In this document: positions 1 to 8,398 of the stretch, one piece after another
Layout: every line of letters starts with the position of its first letter
Position numbering within the stretch: the stretch's first letter is position 1
From: SURF-21 sp964462595
GTDB lineage: Bacteria > Actinomycetota > Geothermincolia > Geothermincolales > RBG-13-55-18
Length of the DNA stretch: 64,000 bases
Direction of reading: 5' to 3'
NCBI GenBank assembly: GCA_964462595.1
Contig: CAYWXM010000039.1
Location: 1 to 64,000, forward strand
Made by a program: the position numbers and the translations under genes
Notes under the pieces: model-generated
Seen by the model: only the letters and a program-made list of their open reading frames with translations
Told to the model about the DNA's origin: nothing
Database searches by the model: none

Positions 1-5
1 ACATG

Positions 6-23
6 CCCCTGAGGGGGGTTTTT
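6..23 (+). terminator. Terminator of the gene upstream of the window
   Basis: A CCCC/GGGG hairpin with a three-base loop is followed by five T. It is short, but it sits directly before a strong new promoter, so it probably ends the transcript entering from the left. The upstream gene is outside the window. Confidence 0.45.
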
Positions 24-103
24 CGTGCCATGTTTCGAGTAGATTTTGATTTTGAGGCAACGAACCCGTTTGGAGTAGATTAATTATGAGTCAATTCGGC
101 GGT

Positions 104-133
104 TTGACACCTCCGAAAAGCCGAACCTATAAT
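104..133 (+). promoter_or_regulatory. Sigma-70-type promoter, TTGACA-N18-TATAAT
   Basis: Both hexamers match the housekeeping consensus exactly (TTGACA at 104-109, TATAAT at 128-133) with an 18-base spacer. Transcription would start near 140, about 25 bases before the first gene's start codon. It probably drives the 166-561 gene and perhaps carD and the isp genes. Confidence 0.8.
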
Positions 134-165
134 TGATTTAAAAGGAAGGGACGGAGGTTAAAGAC

Positions 166-561
166 ATGCAGGAAGCAGATTGCGCGGAATTCCAGAAGAC
201 GGTTTCGGAGCACCTAGTACGCAATCGCAGTATCCTGGATGTTATGACGAAACTCCAGGATGCCGCGACCAGGGTAAACCGGGCTCTGGCCAAGACGGTG
301 ACAAGCTGCGGATGTTTGAGCGTGGAAGCCAGCAAGCAGGAACTTCCCGAGGATGTAAGTTTTTCCCAGGTATCCAATTACGTAAAGAGCCATATCCAGG
401 GGGAACTCTGCCCCAACTGCGCGGACGTCATAGAGACTGAACTGGGCAACGCCATCTTCTATCTTGCTGCCACCTGTTGTCTGCTTGGCCTGGATCTCAA
501 ATGCGTTCTGGAGAGGGAGAACGATCGCATCAACACCCTGGGAGTATACAGCCTCACCTGA
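166..561 (+). CDS. Conserved hypothetical protein with CxC and CxxC motifs
   Basis: A 131-residue soluble protein with a good GGAGG ribosome site about 8 bases before the ATG. The middle holds an SCGC motif near residue 48 and a CPNC motif near residue 83. A helical C-terminal segment (ELGNAIFYLAATCCLLGLDL) resembles the MazG-like EhGDhhhYL pattern. Similar small proteins occur beside radA, disA and carD in Clostridia and are often labelled DUF1573. I recognise the context rather than a function. The paired cysteines could bind a metal. It is the first gene behind a consensus promoter and is followed 200 bases later by carD. Confidence 0.75.
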   Translation: MQEADCAEFQKTVSEHLVRNRSILDVMTKLQDAATRVNRALAKTVTSCGCLSVEASKQELPEDVSFSQVSNYVKSHIQGELCPNCADVIETELGNAIFYLAATCCLLGLDLKCVLERENDRINTLGVYSLT

Positions 562-761
562 GCGCATAAATAATATATAGCATCGTTTCCCGGTAGAACG
601 GATAACATTGTTCTGAAGCGGACTTTGATTTCATATGTCAGTAGTGGCCTGGTGAGACGAAACCTCACACGTAACCACCCTGATCTATTGGATATATTGC
701 AGATAATTCCGTCTGTGGAAAAGAACCGCAGAGACTCCGTCAGACATGAGAGGTGATGAGG

Positions 762-1244
762 ATGTTTTGTGTTGGAGACGTTGTGGTTTATCCTCACCAT
801 GGAGCGGGGGTCATCGAAGGCATTTCCGAAAAGGACGTAGAGGGGGAGACGAAACAATATTTCGTTTTACGTATGTGCCAGGGAAACCTCAAGGTCATGG
901 TTCCAGCTGACAACTCACTCCAGGTGGGGCTGCGCAGCGTCATCTGCAAGGATGACGTGAAAAAGGTTCTGGGTGTGCTCGGAGAGGAACAGAGCCCAAT
1001 GCCCAGCAATTGGAACCACCGCTACAAGAAGAACCGCGACAAGCTCCGCAGTGGAGACATCTTCCAGGTCGCCGAGGTGGTCAGGAACCTGACCCTCCGA
1101 GACATGGAGAAAGGCCTTTCGTCGGGCGAGAAACGCATGCTCGTCCAGGCGCGGGACATTCTGGCCAGCGAGTTGATGTACGCGGTAGACGTGGAGGAAG
1201 CGGAGGCAGTTCGCATGATCGAGGAGGTTTTTTCCCCCTCCTGA
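762..1244 (+). CDS. carD: CarD family transcriptional regulator
   Basis: A 160-residue CarD protein. The N-terminal RNA-polymerase-interaction domain starts with FCVGDVVVYPHHGAGVIEGI, the diagnostic CarD/TRCF signature. The C-terminal half (from about residue 75) is helical and basic and in the family contacts promoter DNA at the upstream edge of the open bubble. CarD binds the RNAP beta subunit and stabilises open complexes, often at rRNA promoters. In-frame GTG and ATG codons lie at 753 and 756, but AGGTG at 751-755 is spaced six bases from the ATG at 762, and family members begin at this point. Position before a PIN-TRAM gene and ispD-ispF is typical of Gram-positive bacteria. Confidence 0.93.
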   Translation: MFCVGDVVVYPHHGAGVIEGISEKDVEGETKQYFVLRMCQGNLKVMVPADNSLQVGLRSVICKDDVKKVLGVLGEEQSPMPSNWNHRYKKNRDKLRSGDIFQVAEVVRNLTLRDMEKGLSSGEKRMLVQARDILASELMYAVDVEEAEAVRMIEEVFSPS

Positions 1245-1347
1245 GGTTATAATCATATCAAACGCCGGGTTTATTATTTTTTATCATCGCCCCGGCGAAA
1301 TACGTTGAAAGGAGGGTTACCCCAATCAAGAGGGAATTGAATCCATA

Positions 1348-2433
1348 ATGGTTGTTCTGCTCGTCCGACTTATCTTCATGATTCTCGGGGGAGTCGGGGG
1401 ATATGCGCTTGGAGAGCTGTTCAAAGCGACCTATCTGGCGGATTACGACCTAACCTATTATATTATCGGCTTCATAATATCCATACTGGTCGGAGTGGGT
1501 CTGGGGTTCGTCTTAGGGGGAGCGGCGGGGAGATACGCTGCCAAGCTGCTAAACCGCTTTCAACACGCTATCCAGGATATTCCCGGCACCGACATCCTGA
1601 TGGGAGTCATCGGCGTCATCGCCGGGTTTATCGTCGCCTTTCTTCCCTCGGTTATACTGTTCCGCTCCGATTGGGGATGGGTGTCGGAGTGGGGTTGGAC
1701 ATTCGCCCTCATCGTTTACGCCGTCTGCGGGGTCATCGGTTACGTTGTCGCGGTGCAGAAGAAGGATGACCTGCTGAATTTCTTCAGCCCTTCCCGCTCC
1801 CGCCACGAAGGGGAAGCGGGAAGATCACAGGCCGGCGTCCCGGCCCGCATACTGGACACCAGCGTTATCATCGATGGCCGCATCACCGACATCTGCTACT
1901 CGGGTTTTCTGGAGGGCGAACTCCTCGTGCCGCGTTTCGTCCTCAACGAGCTGCAGAGTATCGCGGATTCCGAAGACCCCCTCAAGCGCAATCGCGGCAG
2001 GCGCGGCCTGGACGTGCTCAACGCCCTGCAGAGGCAGGACCGGGTTGAGGTGCGCATAGAGGAGCTCGATTTTCCCGAACTCTCGGCGGTCGATTCCAAG
2101 CTGGTCGCCCTGGCCAAGTCCCTGAACCAACCCGTGATGACCAACGATTTCAACCTCAACAAGGTGGCCGAGCTGCAGGGGGTCAGGGTGCTGAACATAA
2201 ACGACCTCGCCAATGCGCTCAAGCCGGTCGTGCTTCCGGGAGAATCGATCACCCTGAACCTGATCAAGGAGGGCAAGGAGCAGGGGCAGGGCGTGGGCTA
2301 CCTGGAGGATGGGACGATGGTGGTAGTCGAGGAGGGCAGGAAGTCTATCGGCCGGGAGGTGGAGGCCACGGTGACCAGCATATTGCAGACCTCGGCGGGA
2401 AGGATGATATTCGCTACTCTCAAGGAGAGATGA
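1348..2433 (+). CDS. Membrane-anchored PIN-TRAM domain protein (YacL type)
   Basis: A 361-residue protein. The first 140 residues contain about four hydrophobic segments (roughly 4-24, 36-57, 84-104, 116-137). After a polar linker, a PIN nuclease-like domain begins at LDTSVIIDGRI (acidic metal ligand D170) and continues to further acidic residues and the TNDFNLN motif. A C-terminal TRAM domain, a nucleic-acid-binding beta barrel, covers about residues 295-355. The family (B. subtilis YacL) is thought to be a membrane-associated RNase but its substrate is unsettled. An AAAGGAGGG lies about 30 bases upstream and a weaker AGAGGG nearer, so the start is moderately certain. It overlaps the downstream ispD region, suggesting one transcript. 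Confidence 0.9.
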   Translation: MVVLLVRLIFMILGGVGGYALGELFKATYLADYDLTYYIIGFIISILVGVGLGFVLGGAAGRYAAKLLNRFQHAIQDIPGTDILMGVIGVIAGFIVAFLPSVILFRSDWGWVSEWGWTFALIVYAVCGVIGYVVAVQKKDDLLNFFSPSRSRHEGEAGRSQAGVPARILDTSVIIDGRITDICYSGFLEGELLVPRFVLNELQSIADSEDPLKRNRGRRGLDVLNALQRQDRVEVRIEELDFPELSAVDSKLVALAKSLNQPVMTNDFNLNKVAELQGVRVLNINDLANALKPVVLPGESITLNLIKEGKEQGQGVGYLEDGTMVVVEEGRKSIGREVEATVTSILQTSAGRMIFATLKER

Positions 2434-2435
2434 GT

Positions 2436-3164
2436 ATGCCTGCGAAGGCGGCTGCCATCATAGCGGGGGCGGGGCGCGGCGAGAGGGTCGGCAGTAAGGG
2501 GGGCAAACAATTCCTGGAGCTGGCGGGCATACCGGTGCTGGCACGCTCGCTCTCAAACGTCGCCGCCGTTCCCGAGGTCGAGGAGATCGTGCTGGTCGTC
2601 AACGCTTACGATACCGATCGTACCCTCGAGAAGATCGCCCCCTACGCCAAGGGCAAAAAGACCAGCGTGGTCGAAGGCGGGGAGCGCAGGCAGGAATCGG
2701 TCTCCCGGGCGCTGCATTCCCTCTCCTCTCCCTGCGATTTTATCGTCGTACACGACGGGGCAAGGCCCCTGGCCACCCCGACGCTCTTTCAGCGTGCCAT
2801 CAAGGCCTTGTTGGATTGCGACTGCGAAGGGATCATCGCCGCCATCCCGGTCGTGGATACGGTGAAGGAGGTCGAGGGAGGATGGGTTACCAGGACCCCC
2901 GACAGACAACGCCTGTGGGCGGTGCAGACCCCGCAGTGCTTCCGTGCGCCGGCACTGCTCGATGCGCACGAGCGAGCCTTTCGCGAAGGGGTGTGGGCGA
3001 CGGATGACGCGGCGCTGTTGGAAAGGTACCGCTATCGCGTGAGGGTGGTGGAGGGGGAGCTGACCAACCTGAAGATAACTTATGCGAGCGATCTCGTTCT
3101 GGCGGAGGCCCTGTTGTCGAAAGGAGGTCTGGCGGTTGCAGAACCGGATAGGCCTGGGATTTGA
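2436..3164 (+). CDS. ispD: 2-C-methyl-D-erythritol 4-phosphate cytidylyltransferase
   Basis: IspD joins CTP to 2-C-methyl-D-erythritol 4-phosphate in the MEP route to isoprenoids. The nucleotide-binding start AAAIIAGAGRGERVGSKGGK, the VVHDGARPL motif, the TDDA motif and the substrate-binding NLKITYASDL near the C-terminus are all present. The 242-residue length is normal. An ATG at 2430 overlaps the previous stop, but AAGGAG at 2422-2427 is only two bases from it and eight bases from the ATG at 2436, so 2436 is preferred. The gene overlaps ispF downstream by 29 bases, so the two are probably translationally coupled. Confidence 0.95.
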   Translation: MPAKAAAIIAGAGRGERVGSKGGKQFLELAGIPVLARSLSNVAAVPEVEEIVLVVNAYDTDRTLEKIAPYAKGKKTSVVEGGERRQESVSRALHSLSSPCDFIVVHDGARPLATPTLFQRAIKALLDCDCEGIIAAIPVVDTVKEVEGGWVTRTPDRQRLWAVQTPQCFRAPALLDAHERAFREGVWATDDAALLERYRYRVRVVEGELTNLKITYASDLVLAEALLSKGGLAVAEPDRPGI

Positions 3165-3615
3165 CGCCCATGCCTTCGAGGCCGGAAGAAGGCTGGTGCT
3201 GGGGGGCGTGGAAGTACCGCACGACCGTGGCCTGGCGGGACATTCCGACGCTGACGCGCTCGTGCACGCGCTCATGGATGCACTGCTCGGTGCGTGCGGG
3301 GAAAAGGATATCGGCACCTTTTTTCCCGACACGGACCCCGCGTACAAGGATATATCCAGCATTGTCCTGCTCGAGGAAGTGGTGGGAGTGATGAGGGAGA
3401 AGGGCTATCGCGTGGTCAATGCCGATTGCGTAGTCATAGCACAGGAGCCGCGCCTGGCGCCGTACATAGACCGCATGCGGGTTATCCTGGCTGAGACCAT
3501 GGGGGTGAGTCCCGGCTGCGTTAGCGTCAAGGCGACCACGACGGAGGGGATGGGGTTCACCGGGCGTGGAGAGGGCATCGCCGCCTTGGCAACCGTTTTG
3601 CTGGAGAGCGCTTGA
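3136..3615 (+). CDS. ispF: 2-C-methyl-D-erythritol 2,4-cyclodiphosphate synthase
   Basis: IspF cyclises CDP-methylerythritol 2-phosphate to MEcPP, two steps after IspD. The zinc-site motif FDAHAF, the GHSDADALVHALMDALLGA helix and the C-terminal TTTEGMGFTGRGEGIAA signature are intact. The natural N-terminus is RIGLGFDAH. The best start is TTG at 3136, seven bases after AAGGAGGT (3121-3128), giving 159 residues, the normal length. Longer in-frame starts would add an arginine-rich stretch read inside ispD. Genes for IspE and the other MEP enzymes are not in the window. Confidence 0.95.
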   Translation: MQNRIGLGFDAHAFEAGRRLVLGGVEVPHDRGLAGHSDADALVHALMDALLGACGEKDIGTFFPDTDPAYKDISSIVLLEEVVGVMREKGYRVVNADCVVIAQEPRLAPYIDRMRVILAETMGVSPGCVSVKATTTEGMGFTGRGEGIAALATVLLESA

Positions 3616-3720
3616 CATTGCTTGACGGGACCCCCGGCAGCCAGCAGAAAGCCGGGAGGCGTGCATAGAGATAGCTGAAGGCAGTGTACCTCTCCCGGGT
3701 GTCGCCTATATAAAAAACAC

Positions 3721-3891
3721 TTCCCGAGACCCGGCTTCATTTGTTGAGCGCCCCGTCTGCGCTGCCACTGGCCCGAGAACTATGGGGTCGGTCGGAGCGG
3801 AGCGTATAGAGCGGAGCGAGACCGTTACCCCAAGGCTCGGGCCGGCAAAACACCCCGCAGCTCAAACCACCAACCCCGGTCTCGGGAACAA
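3721..3891. repeat. Dispersed hairpin repeat, family R3, copy 1
   Basis: A nested inverted repeat lies between ispF and the HD-domain gene. The core (3771-3842) opens with GCCCGAG and closes with CTCGGGC, with an inner pair GGGTCGGTC and GACCGTTACCC. Outside it lies another inverted pair, TTCCCGAGACCCGG at 3721 and CCGGTCTCGGGAA at the right end. A related core recurs at 60937-61005. No open reading frame of interest lies within. It is probably a palindromic intergenic element of the REP class. Confidence 0.7.
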
Positions 3892-3898
3892 AAAGAAC

Positions 3899-4456
3899 TC
3901 AAAGGCCGAGCTCGTCGGAGATGCCCTGCATGGCCTCCAGGGCCAGGGCCAGGAACTCGTCCAGCTCGAAGCTGGCCTGCTCGCATTCCAGGATGACCTC
4001 CCTGCGCGCCCCGCGGGCGAAAGCCTTCTCCTTCATGCGCTTGCGCAGGGAACTCACCTTGACTCCTTCCAGCTTCCTGTCCGGGCGCACCAGGGCAGCG
4101 GCGACTATGAAACCGGTGACCGTCTCGGCGGACGCCAGGGCGTGCTGGAGCACGGTGCTCCTCTCCCCCAACTCCAGGCCTTCGGCGTTATGCATGCGCA
4201 CCGCATCCACCATCTCCGCCGGGGCGCCCCTTTCCTCCAGCATGCGCGCGGCGGTGTCAGCGTGCACGGACATATCCCCGTTGCATATTTCCAGGTCGAG
4301 GTCGTGCAGAAGCCCGGTGAGGCCCCAGAGGTGCTCATCCTCTCCCTTTTCCCTCGCCAGCATTCTCATCACCGCCTCGGAGGCATAGGAGTGCTTGAGC
4401 AGGTTGTCAGCCTGCAGGTTGGATCGCAGCAGCTCGATCGCCTCTTCCCTTTCCAT
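3899..4456 (-). CDS. HD-domain phosphohydrolase
   Basis: A 185-residue HD-superfamily protein. The metal-binding pattern is visible as H22 (KHSYASE), the HD pair H51-D52 in LLHDLDLE, H65 (SVHADTA) and the AVRMHN motif near residue 86. Such small HDIG-like proteins hydrolyse phosphate esters of nucleotides or related compounds, but the substrate cannot be told. An in-frame ATG at 4471 exists; GGAGG lies eight bases before the ATG at 4456, which is preferred. The gene stands alone, transcribed away from the metal-importer operon on the other strand. Confidence 0.85.
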   Translation of the reverse strand: MEREEAIELLRSNLQADNLLKHSYASEAVMRMLAREKGEDEHLWGLTGLLHDLDLEICNGDMSVHADTAARMLEERGAPAEMVDAVRMHNAEGLELGERSTVLQHALASAETVTGFIVAAALVRPDRKLEGVKVSSLRKRMKEKAFARGARREVILECEQASFELDEFLALALEAMQGISDELGL

Positions 4457-4629
4457 GCTCTTAACCTCCATTGTCCGGGGCCATGCCGCGTCCTTGTATG
4501 AGGGTAAAAAGTTTACGCCCGCTGTTTATCATCCTCTATTATGTACGTCCGGTCATCGGAAAACCATTTATCGCGTGCGATCCACTTTCCGGCCATGTAG
4601 TGTTTGATGGTTGAGGTTGCAGCGTATGA

Positions 4630-4657
4630 GCATCATGTATATCATGATAATGAAATG
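4630..4657 (+). promoter_or_regulatory. Possible Fur-like operator in the importer leader
   Basis: The stretch contains an ATCATG-N5-CATGAT inverted repeat running into GATAATGAAAT, which resembles part of a Fur box (GATAAT hexamer repeats). Its position upstream of a metal-chelate ABC importer fits iron control. The match is partial and the claim weak. Confidence 0.25.
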
Positions 4658-4669
4658 CTTTGAGCGTAT

Positions 4670-4760
4670 CGGCGGCAAGAAGCCGCCGTGGAAGCAAAGA
4701 TAAAAGCGGTAACGGAAAACAGTGGCCACGAAGGTCGCGGACCTTCGTGGTTTTTTATTT
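4670..4760 (+). terminator. Intrinsic terminator in the leader of the metal-importer operon
   Basis: A perfect 11-base stem (CCACGAAGGTC, loop GCG, GACCTTCGTGG at 4726-4750) is followed by TTTTTTATTT. A smaller hairpin CGGCGGC/GCCGCCG lies just upstream (4670-4688). No plus-strand gene precedes it after ispF ended more than 1 kb upstream, and the gene on the left is on the opposite strand. It therefore sits in the untranslated leader of the importer operon and may act as an attenuator. No known riboswitch class could be recognised. Confidence 0.75.
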
Positions 4761-4832
4761 GCCGGGCTGATTCGCCCGCGGAAAACAGACGGCGGGAGCG
4801 GCCCCATATCCGGAGGAGATGGTCGGAGCGTG

Positions 4833-5024
4833 ATGGCAACCAGGTGTTTCTTTAACGACACGGCCGAGACCTGGGACATTACGAACAGCGTGAAGGTGTT
4901 GGAAAGAAAGACGCGGGCGGGGATGGGTCTGAGAACGGCATTGCTGATAAATGCCTTACAAAGGGGAGATTTGATTTCTGAAAAGCATCTAGCAGCGAAA
5001 GGAAAGAGCGTACCATGTCGGTAA
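4833..5024 (+). pseudogene. Possible N-terminal remnant of a SAM methyltransferase
   Basis: Reading from the ATG at 4833 gives TRCFFNDTAETWD, which resembles the FFDxxAExWD opening of class I SAM-dependent methyltransferases that often neighbour Fec-type importers. The frame then loses all resemblance: the expected VLDVGCGTG motif is absent, and it stops inside the next gene. It may be a decayed fragment, or the resemblance may be chance in leader sequence. Confidence 0.3.
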
Positions 5025-6133
5025 AGGCGAGGGTTTTAGTAGCGATTTCGGCCGTAGTGGTCATGGCCGCGATGCTGCTGGCGGGGTGCGGCAGCCAGGC
5101 GGGCGAGGAATCGGAAACCCCGGATGTGATAGTGGTGACCGATCTGGCCGGCCGCCAGGTCGAGATCGACTCGCCGGTTGAAAGGGTGACGGCTATCGGG
5201 CCGGGCGCCCTGCGCCTGGTATGCTACGTGGGCGCCGAGGACAAGGTTGTGGGGATCGAGAACATAGAATCGCAGATGCCCACCGGCCGCCCTTACATGA
5301 TCGCCAATCCCGATCTGCTCGAGCTGCCGGTCATCGGCCAGGGTGGGCCCGACTCCACCCCGGATCCCGAGATGCTCATCAATGTCGATCCCGACGTGAT
5401 CTTCGCCGCTTACCTCGTGGATGCGGCCAAGGCGGACGACCTGCAGTCCAAGACGGGAATACCGGTGGTGGTGCTGAGCTACGGCCAGCTGGGGACGTTC
5501 GATAAAGAGGTGTTCGAATCCATCTCTCTTGTCGGAGAGGTTACCGGCAACACCGCGCGTGCGAGCGAAGTGGTGGATTACATCAAGGCCTGCCAGGATG
5601 ACCTGGAAGGGCGCACCGCGGACATCCCGGAGGCGGACAAGCCTACGGTGTACGTGGGCGGGCTGGGCATGAAGGGCACCCACGGCATAGAGAGCACCCA
5701 GGGCAGTTTCCCGCCCCTCGATGCCATAAACGCCGTGAACTTGGTGGACGAGACGGGGACCAGCGCGAGCGTGATGATCGACAAGGAGCAGCTCCTGGAA
5801 TGGGACCCGGATATCATCTTTATCGATGAGGCGGGGCTGCAGATGGTCAAGGATGATTACGCCGGCAACCCCGGTCTCTACGACACCCTCAAGGCGGTCA
5901 AGGAAGGCAGCTTCTACGGCTACCTGCCTTTTAACTACTACACCACCAATATCGACACCGCCCTCGCCGACACCTACTTCATGGGCAAGACCGTCTTCCC
6001 CGGCGCCTTCGAGGACGTGGGCCCGGTCGAGAAAGCCGACGAGATCTACGAGTTCCTGGTGGGCGAGGCGGTGTACGAGCGCATGGCCGCGGATTTCGGC
6101 GGTTTTACAGAGATCGATCTCGCCGCGGATTGA
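5015..6133 (+). CDS. Metal-chelate ABC importer, substrate-binding lipoprotein
   Basis: A 372-residue periplasmic-binding-type protein of the Fec/Btu class. The signal peptide ends in a lipobox LLAGC (lipidated C25), so it is anchored outside the membrane. The TDLAGRQVEIDSPVERV opening and the MLINVDPDVIFAAYL stretch are typical of siderophore, haem or cobalamin binding proteins. A mid-protein THGIESTQGSFPPL motif and NYYTTNIDTALADTYFMGK near the end mark a subfamily common in anaerobes. The substrate is unproven: iron chelate, cobalamin or another metallophore. It is first in a three-gene operon with permease and ATPase, behind a leader containing an intrinsic terminator. Confidence 0.9.
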   Translation: MSVKARVLVAISAVVVMAAMLLAGCGSQAGEESETPDVIVVTDLAGRQVEIDSPVERVTAIGPGALRLVCYVGAEDKVVGIENIESQMPTGRPYMIANPDLLELPVIGQGGPDSTPDPEMLINVDPDVIFAAYLVDAAKADDLQSKTGIPVVVLSYGQLGTFDKEVFESISLVGEVTGNTARASEVVDYIKACQDDLEGRTADIPEADKPTVYVGGLGMKGTHGIESTQGSFPPLDAINAVNLVDETGTSASVMIDKEQLLEWDPDIIFIDEAGLQMVKDDYAGNPGLYDTLKAVKEGSFYGYLPFNYYTTNIDTALADTYFMGKTVFPGAFEDVGPVEKADEIYEFLVGEAVYERMAADFGGFTEIDLAAD

Positions 6134-6180
6134 TGCACCGGGAAAGATGACGTCAGCGGGAAAGGAAGGTTAACGGGCTC

Positions 6181-7251
6181 GTGGAAGCGTCCGTGGAACA
6201 TGTGGGCGAAGGTTACCGCGCGTACACCAGGAGAAAGGTCCTGGTGATCGCGGCGGTGATCGCCGCCACTGTTGTACTGGCTATTATTTCCATGGCGCTG
6301 GGATCCGCGGGCGTCTCCCCCATCGATGTCCTCAAGGCACTGGCGGGACAGGCCGATGAGCGCACCACGCAGATCGTGATCAACATCAGGCTGGTGCGCG
6401 TCCTGGCAGCCATGGTAGCGGGGGTCGGACTATCCCTGGCTGGATGCATCATGCAGGGGGTCCTGCTCAACCCCCTGGCCTCCGACTATACCCTGGGAGT
6501 ATCCCAGGGCGCGGCCTTCGGCGCCGCCGTGGCCATTGTGGCCATGGGGGCGGGAAGCGTGCAGAGCTCGGGCGCGGACGCGGTGCTGATACAGAACCCC
6601 TACCTGGTCACCGTGGCGGCTTTTGCCGGAGCCATAACAGCGACCATGGCCATCCTGCTCCTGGCCAGGTACAGGGGCATATCCCCCGAGGCTATGATCC
6701 TGGCCGGCATCGCCTTCGGATCCCTTTTTTCCGCCGCCACGGTGATCACGCAGTATTTCGCCAACGACGTGCAGGTGGCATCCATCGTCTTCTGGACCTT
6801 TGGGGATATCGGGCGGGCTTCCTGGCAGGAGCTGGCATTCATGACGGCGATTACGCTTCCCGTGACCGTTTACTTCATACTCAACCGCTGGAATTACAAT
6901 GCCCTGGAAAACGGAGACGATACGGCCAGGAGCCTGGGGGTGAACGTGGGGCGTACGCGCATGTTGGGCATGTTCCTGGCCTCGCTGGTGACCGCGGTGG
7001 CCGTGTCCTTCCTGGGGATAATCGCCTTCATAGGCCTGGTAAGCCCGCACGTAATGCGCAGGATCATAGGCAGCGATTACCGCTTTCTCATACCCGGCTC
7101 GTGCGCCATGGGGGCGCTGCTGCTCCTGGCATCCGATACATTGAGCAGGACCATCATCGCCCCCATCGTCCTGCCGGTGGGGGCCATAACCGCGTTCATG
7201 GGCGCTCCCCTTTTCCTCTACCTGCTCGTCAAGGGCTACAGGAGGGTATGA
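6181..7251 (+). CDS. Metal-chelate ABC importer, FecCD-family permease
   Basis: A 356-residue BtuC/FecCD-type permease with roughly ten hydrophobic segments. Family signatures include the early VLAAMVAGVGLSLAGCIMQG and LASDYTLGVSQGAAFGA stretches, the mid-protein ILAGIAFGSLFSA loop and the late IAFIGLVSPHVMRRIIGSDYR coupling region that contacts the ATPase. It forms the membrane channel of the importer. It begins with GTG 47 bases after the binding-protein gene and its last codons overlap the ATPase start. Confidence 0.93.
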   Translation: MEASVEHVGEGYRAYTRRKVLVIAAVIAATVVLAIISMALGSAGVSPIDVLKALAGQADERTTQIVINIRLVRVLAAMVAGVGLSLAGCIMQGVLLNPLASDYTLGVSQGAAFGAAVAIVAMGAGSVQSSGADAVLIQNPYLVTVAAFAGAITATMAILLLARYRGISPEAMILAGIAFGSLFSAATVITQYFANDVQVASIVFWTFGDIGRASWQELAFMTAITLPVTVYFILNRWNYNALENGDDTARSLGVNVGRTRMLGMFLASLVTAVAVSFLGIIAFIGLVSPHVMRRIIGSDYRFLIPGSCAMGALLLLASDTLSRTIIAPIVLPVGAITAFMGAPLFLYLLVKGYRRV

Positions 7252-8015
7252 TGCTTTCGGTAGACGGCATAAGCTTCGCGTATAACTGCAAGCCCGTCCT
7301 GGACGGAGTGTCCTTCGACGTCGCCAGGGGAGAACTCTGCTCTATCCTGGGGAACAATGGCGCCGGCAAGAGCACCCTGCTCAAATGCATCTTGAGGATA
7401 TTGCATCCCCAGAAGGGCACCGTGCTCATCGAGGAGGAGGATACCTCGCGATTGAACCGCATGGAGATAGCCCGCCGCATGGGATACGTGGCCCAGAAGG
7501 AGAGCGGGAACGCCAGGCTGACCGTCTTCGACGCCGTGCTCATGGGCAGGAGGCCTCACATCAACTGGGGGGCCGGCAGGAAGGACATCGAGGTGGTACA
7601 GGGGGTCATGGAGGAGCTGGAACTGGACGATCTCTCGCTGCGCTACCTGGACGAACTCAGCGGTGGGGAGCTGCAGAAGGTGGTGATCGCCAGGGCCCTC
7701 GCCCAGGAGCCCGGGATCATGCTGCTGGACGAGCCCACCAGCAACCTGGACCTGAGAAATCAACTGGAGGTCATGGAGACGGTAAAGAAAGCGGTTGCGG
7801 AAAGGGGTATCGCGGCCATGATGGCCATACACGACGTCAACCTGGCCCTGCGCTTCTCCCACAAGTTCATGCTACTCAAGGGCGGAACGATCTTCGCCTG
7901 CGGGGGCACGGAGATCATCACCCCCGAGAACATGGAGATAGTGTACGGCGTAAAAGTCGAGATCGAGATGCTGGGGGACAGGAAGGTGGTCATACCGCTG
8001 ACGGCGATCGAATAG
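7251..8015 (+). CDS. Metal-chelate ABC importer, ATP-binding protein
   Basis: A 254-residue ABC ATPase of the FecE/BtuD class. Walker A GNNGAGKSTLL, the Q-loop region VAQKESGNARLTVFDAVLMGR (typical of the FecE group), signature LSGGELQKVVIARAL, Walker B IMLLDEPTSNLD and the switch histidine in AIHDVNLALRF are all present. ATG at 7248 overlaps the permease stop, but GGAGG at 7241-7245 is better spaced to the ATG at 7251. It powers import with the two preceding genes. Confidence 0.94.
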   Translation: MLSVDGISFAYNCKPVLDGVSFDVARGELCSILGNNGAGKSTLLKCILRILHPQKGTVLIEEEDTSRLNRMEIARRMGYVAQKESGNARLTVFDAVLMGRRPHINWGAGRKDIEVVQGVMEELELDDLSLRYLDELSGGELQKVVIARALAQEPGIMLLDEPTSNLDLRNQLEVMETVKKAVAERGIAAMMAIHDVNLALRFSHKFMLLKGGTIFACGGTEIITPENMEIVYGVKVEIEMLGDRKVVIPLTAIE

Positions 8016-8107
8016 AGAATCGAAGAGGGTGTATTCGCGCGCTGCCTGGCATTCACCTATTCAGGTACTCAGGCGCCGGCGGATGAGTCGAGAGGAGTGA
8101 GACGAAA

Positions 8108-8398
8108 ATGGAGCTGCGGCCGGATTAATTCAAACAGATGCTGCCCCTGCCGGTCACGGTGATCACCACCATCGACGCGAAAGGAGTGGCGAACGCGGCG
8201 CCCTACGGCTGCGTCATGCCCATATTGAGGCCGCTCGACCTCATCGCCATCGCCTCCGCACTGCCCCGGCATACCCTCGCGAACATACGGGAGACGCGGG
8301 AGTTCGTGGTCAACGTCATCGGCCTCCCTTCCTTTGACAAGGCCATGCTGACGCCCACAGAGAGACGGCCCGGATTAATCCCCCTCAGTCCAGCTTGA
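8108..8398 (+). pseudogene. Flavin reductase-like protein, broken by a stop codon and truncated
   Basis: From the ATG at 8108, which has a good GAGGAGTGAG ribosome site, the reading is MELRPD, then a TAA codon, then FKQMLPLPVTVITTIDAKG in the same frame. The sequence is a flavin-reductase-like split-barrel (FMN-binding) domain; NAAPYGCVMPI and EFVVNVIGLPS are recognisable. The frame ends after about 96 codons, whereas intact members have about 180-200. The nonsense codon and missing C-terminal half indicate a dead gene. It converges with and overlaps the SDR gene end. Confidence 0.8.

Noticed and set aside
4560..4760. Known riboswitch (cobalamin, molybdenum cofactor or c-di-GMP) in the importer leader
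   Set aside because: None of the conserved core strings of these classes could be matched, so only an unassigned leader with terminator is reported.
4722..5024. A 100-codon frame read as a whole gene
   Set aside because: Its first part is the terminator stem, so it cannot be coding as a unit. Only the part from 4833 is kept, as a possible methyltransferase remnant.
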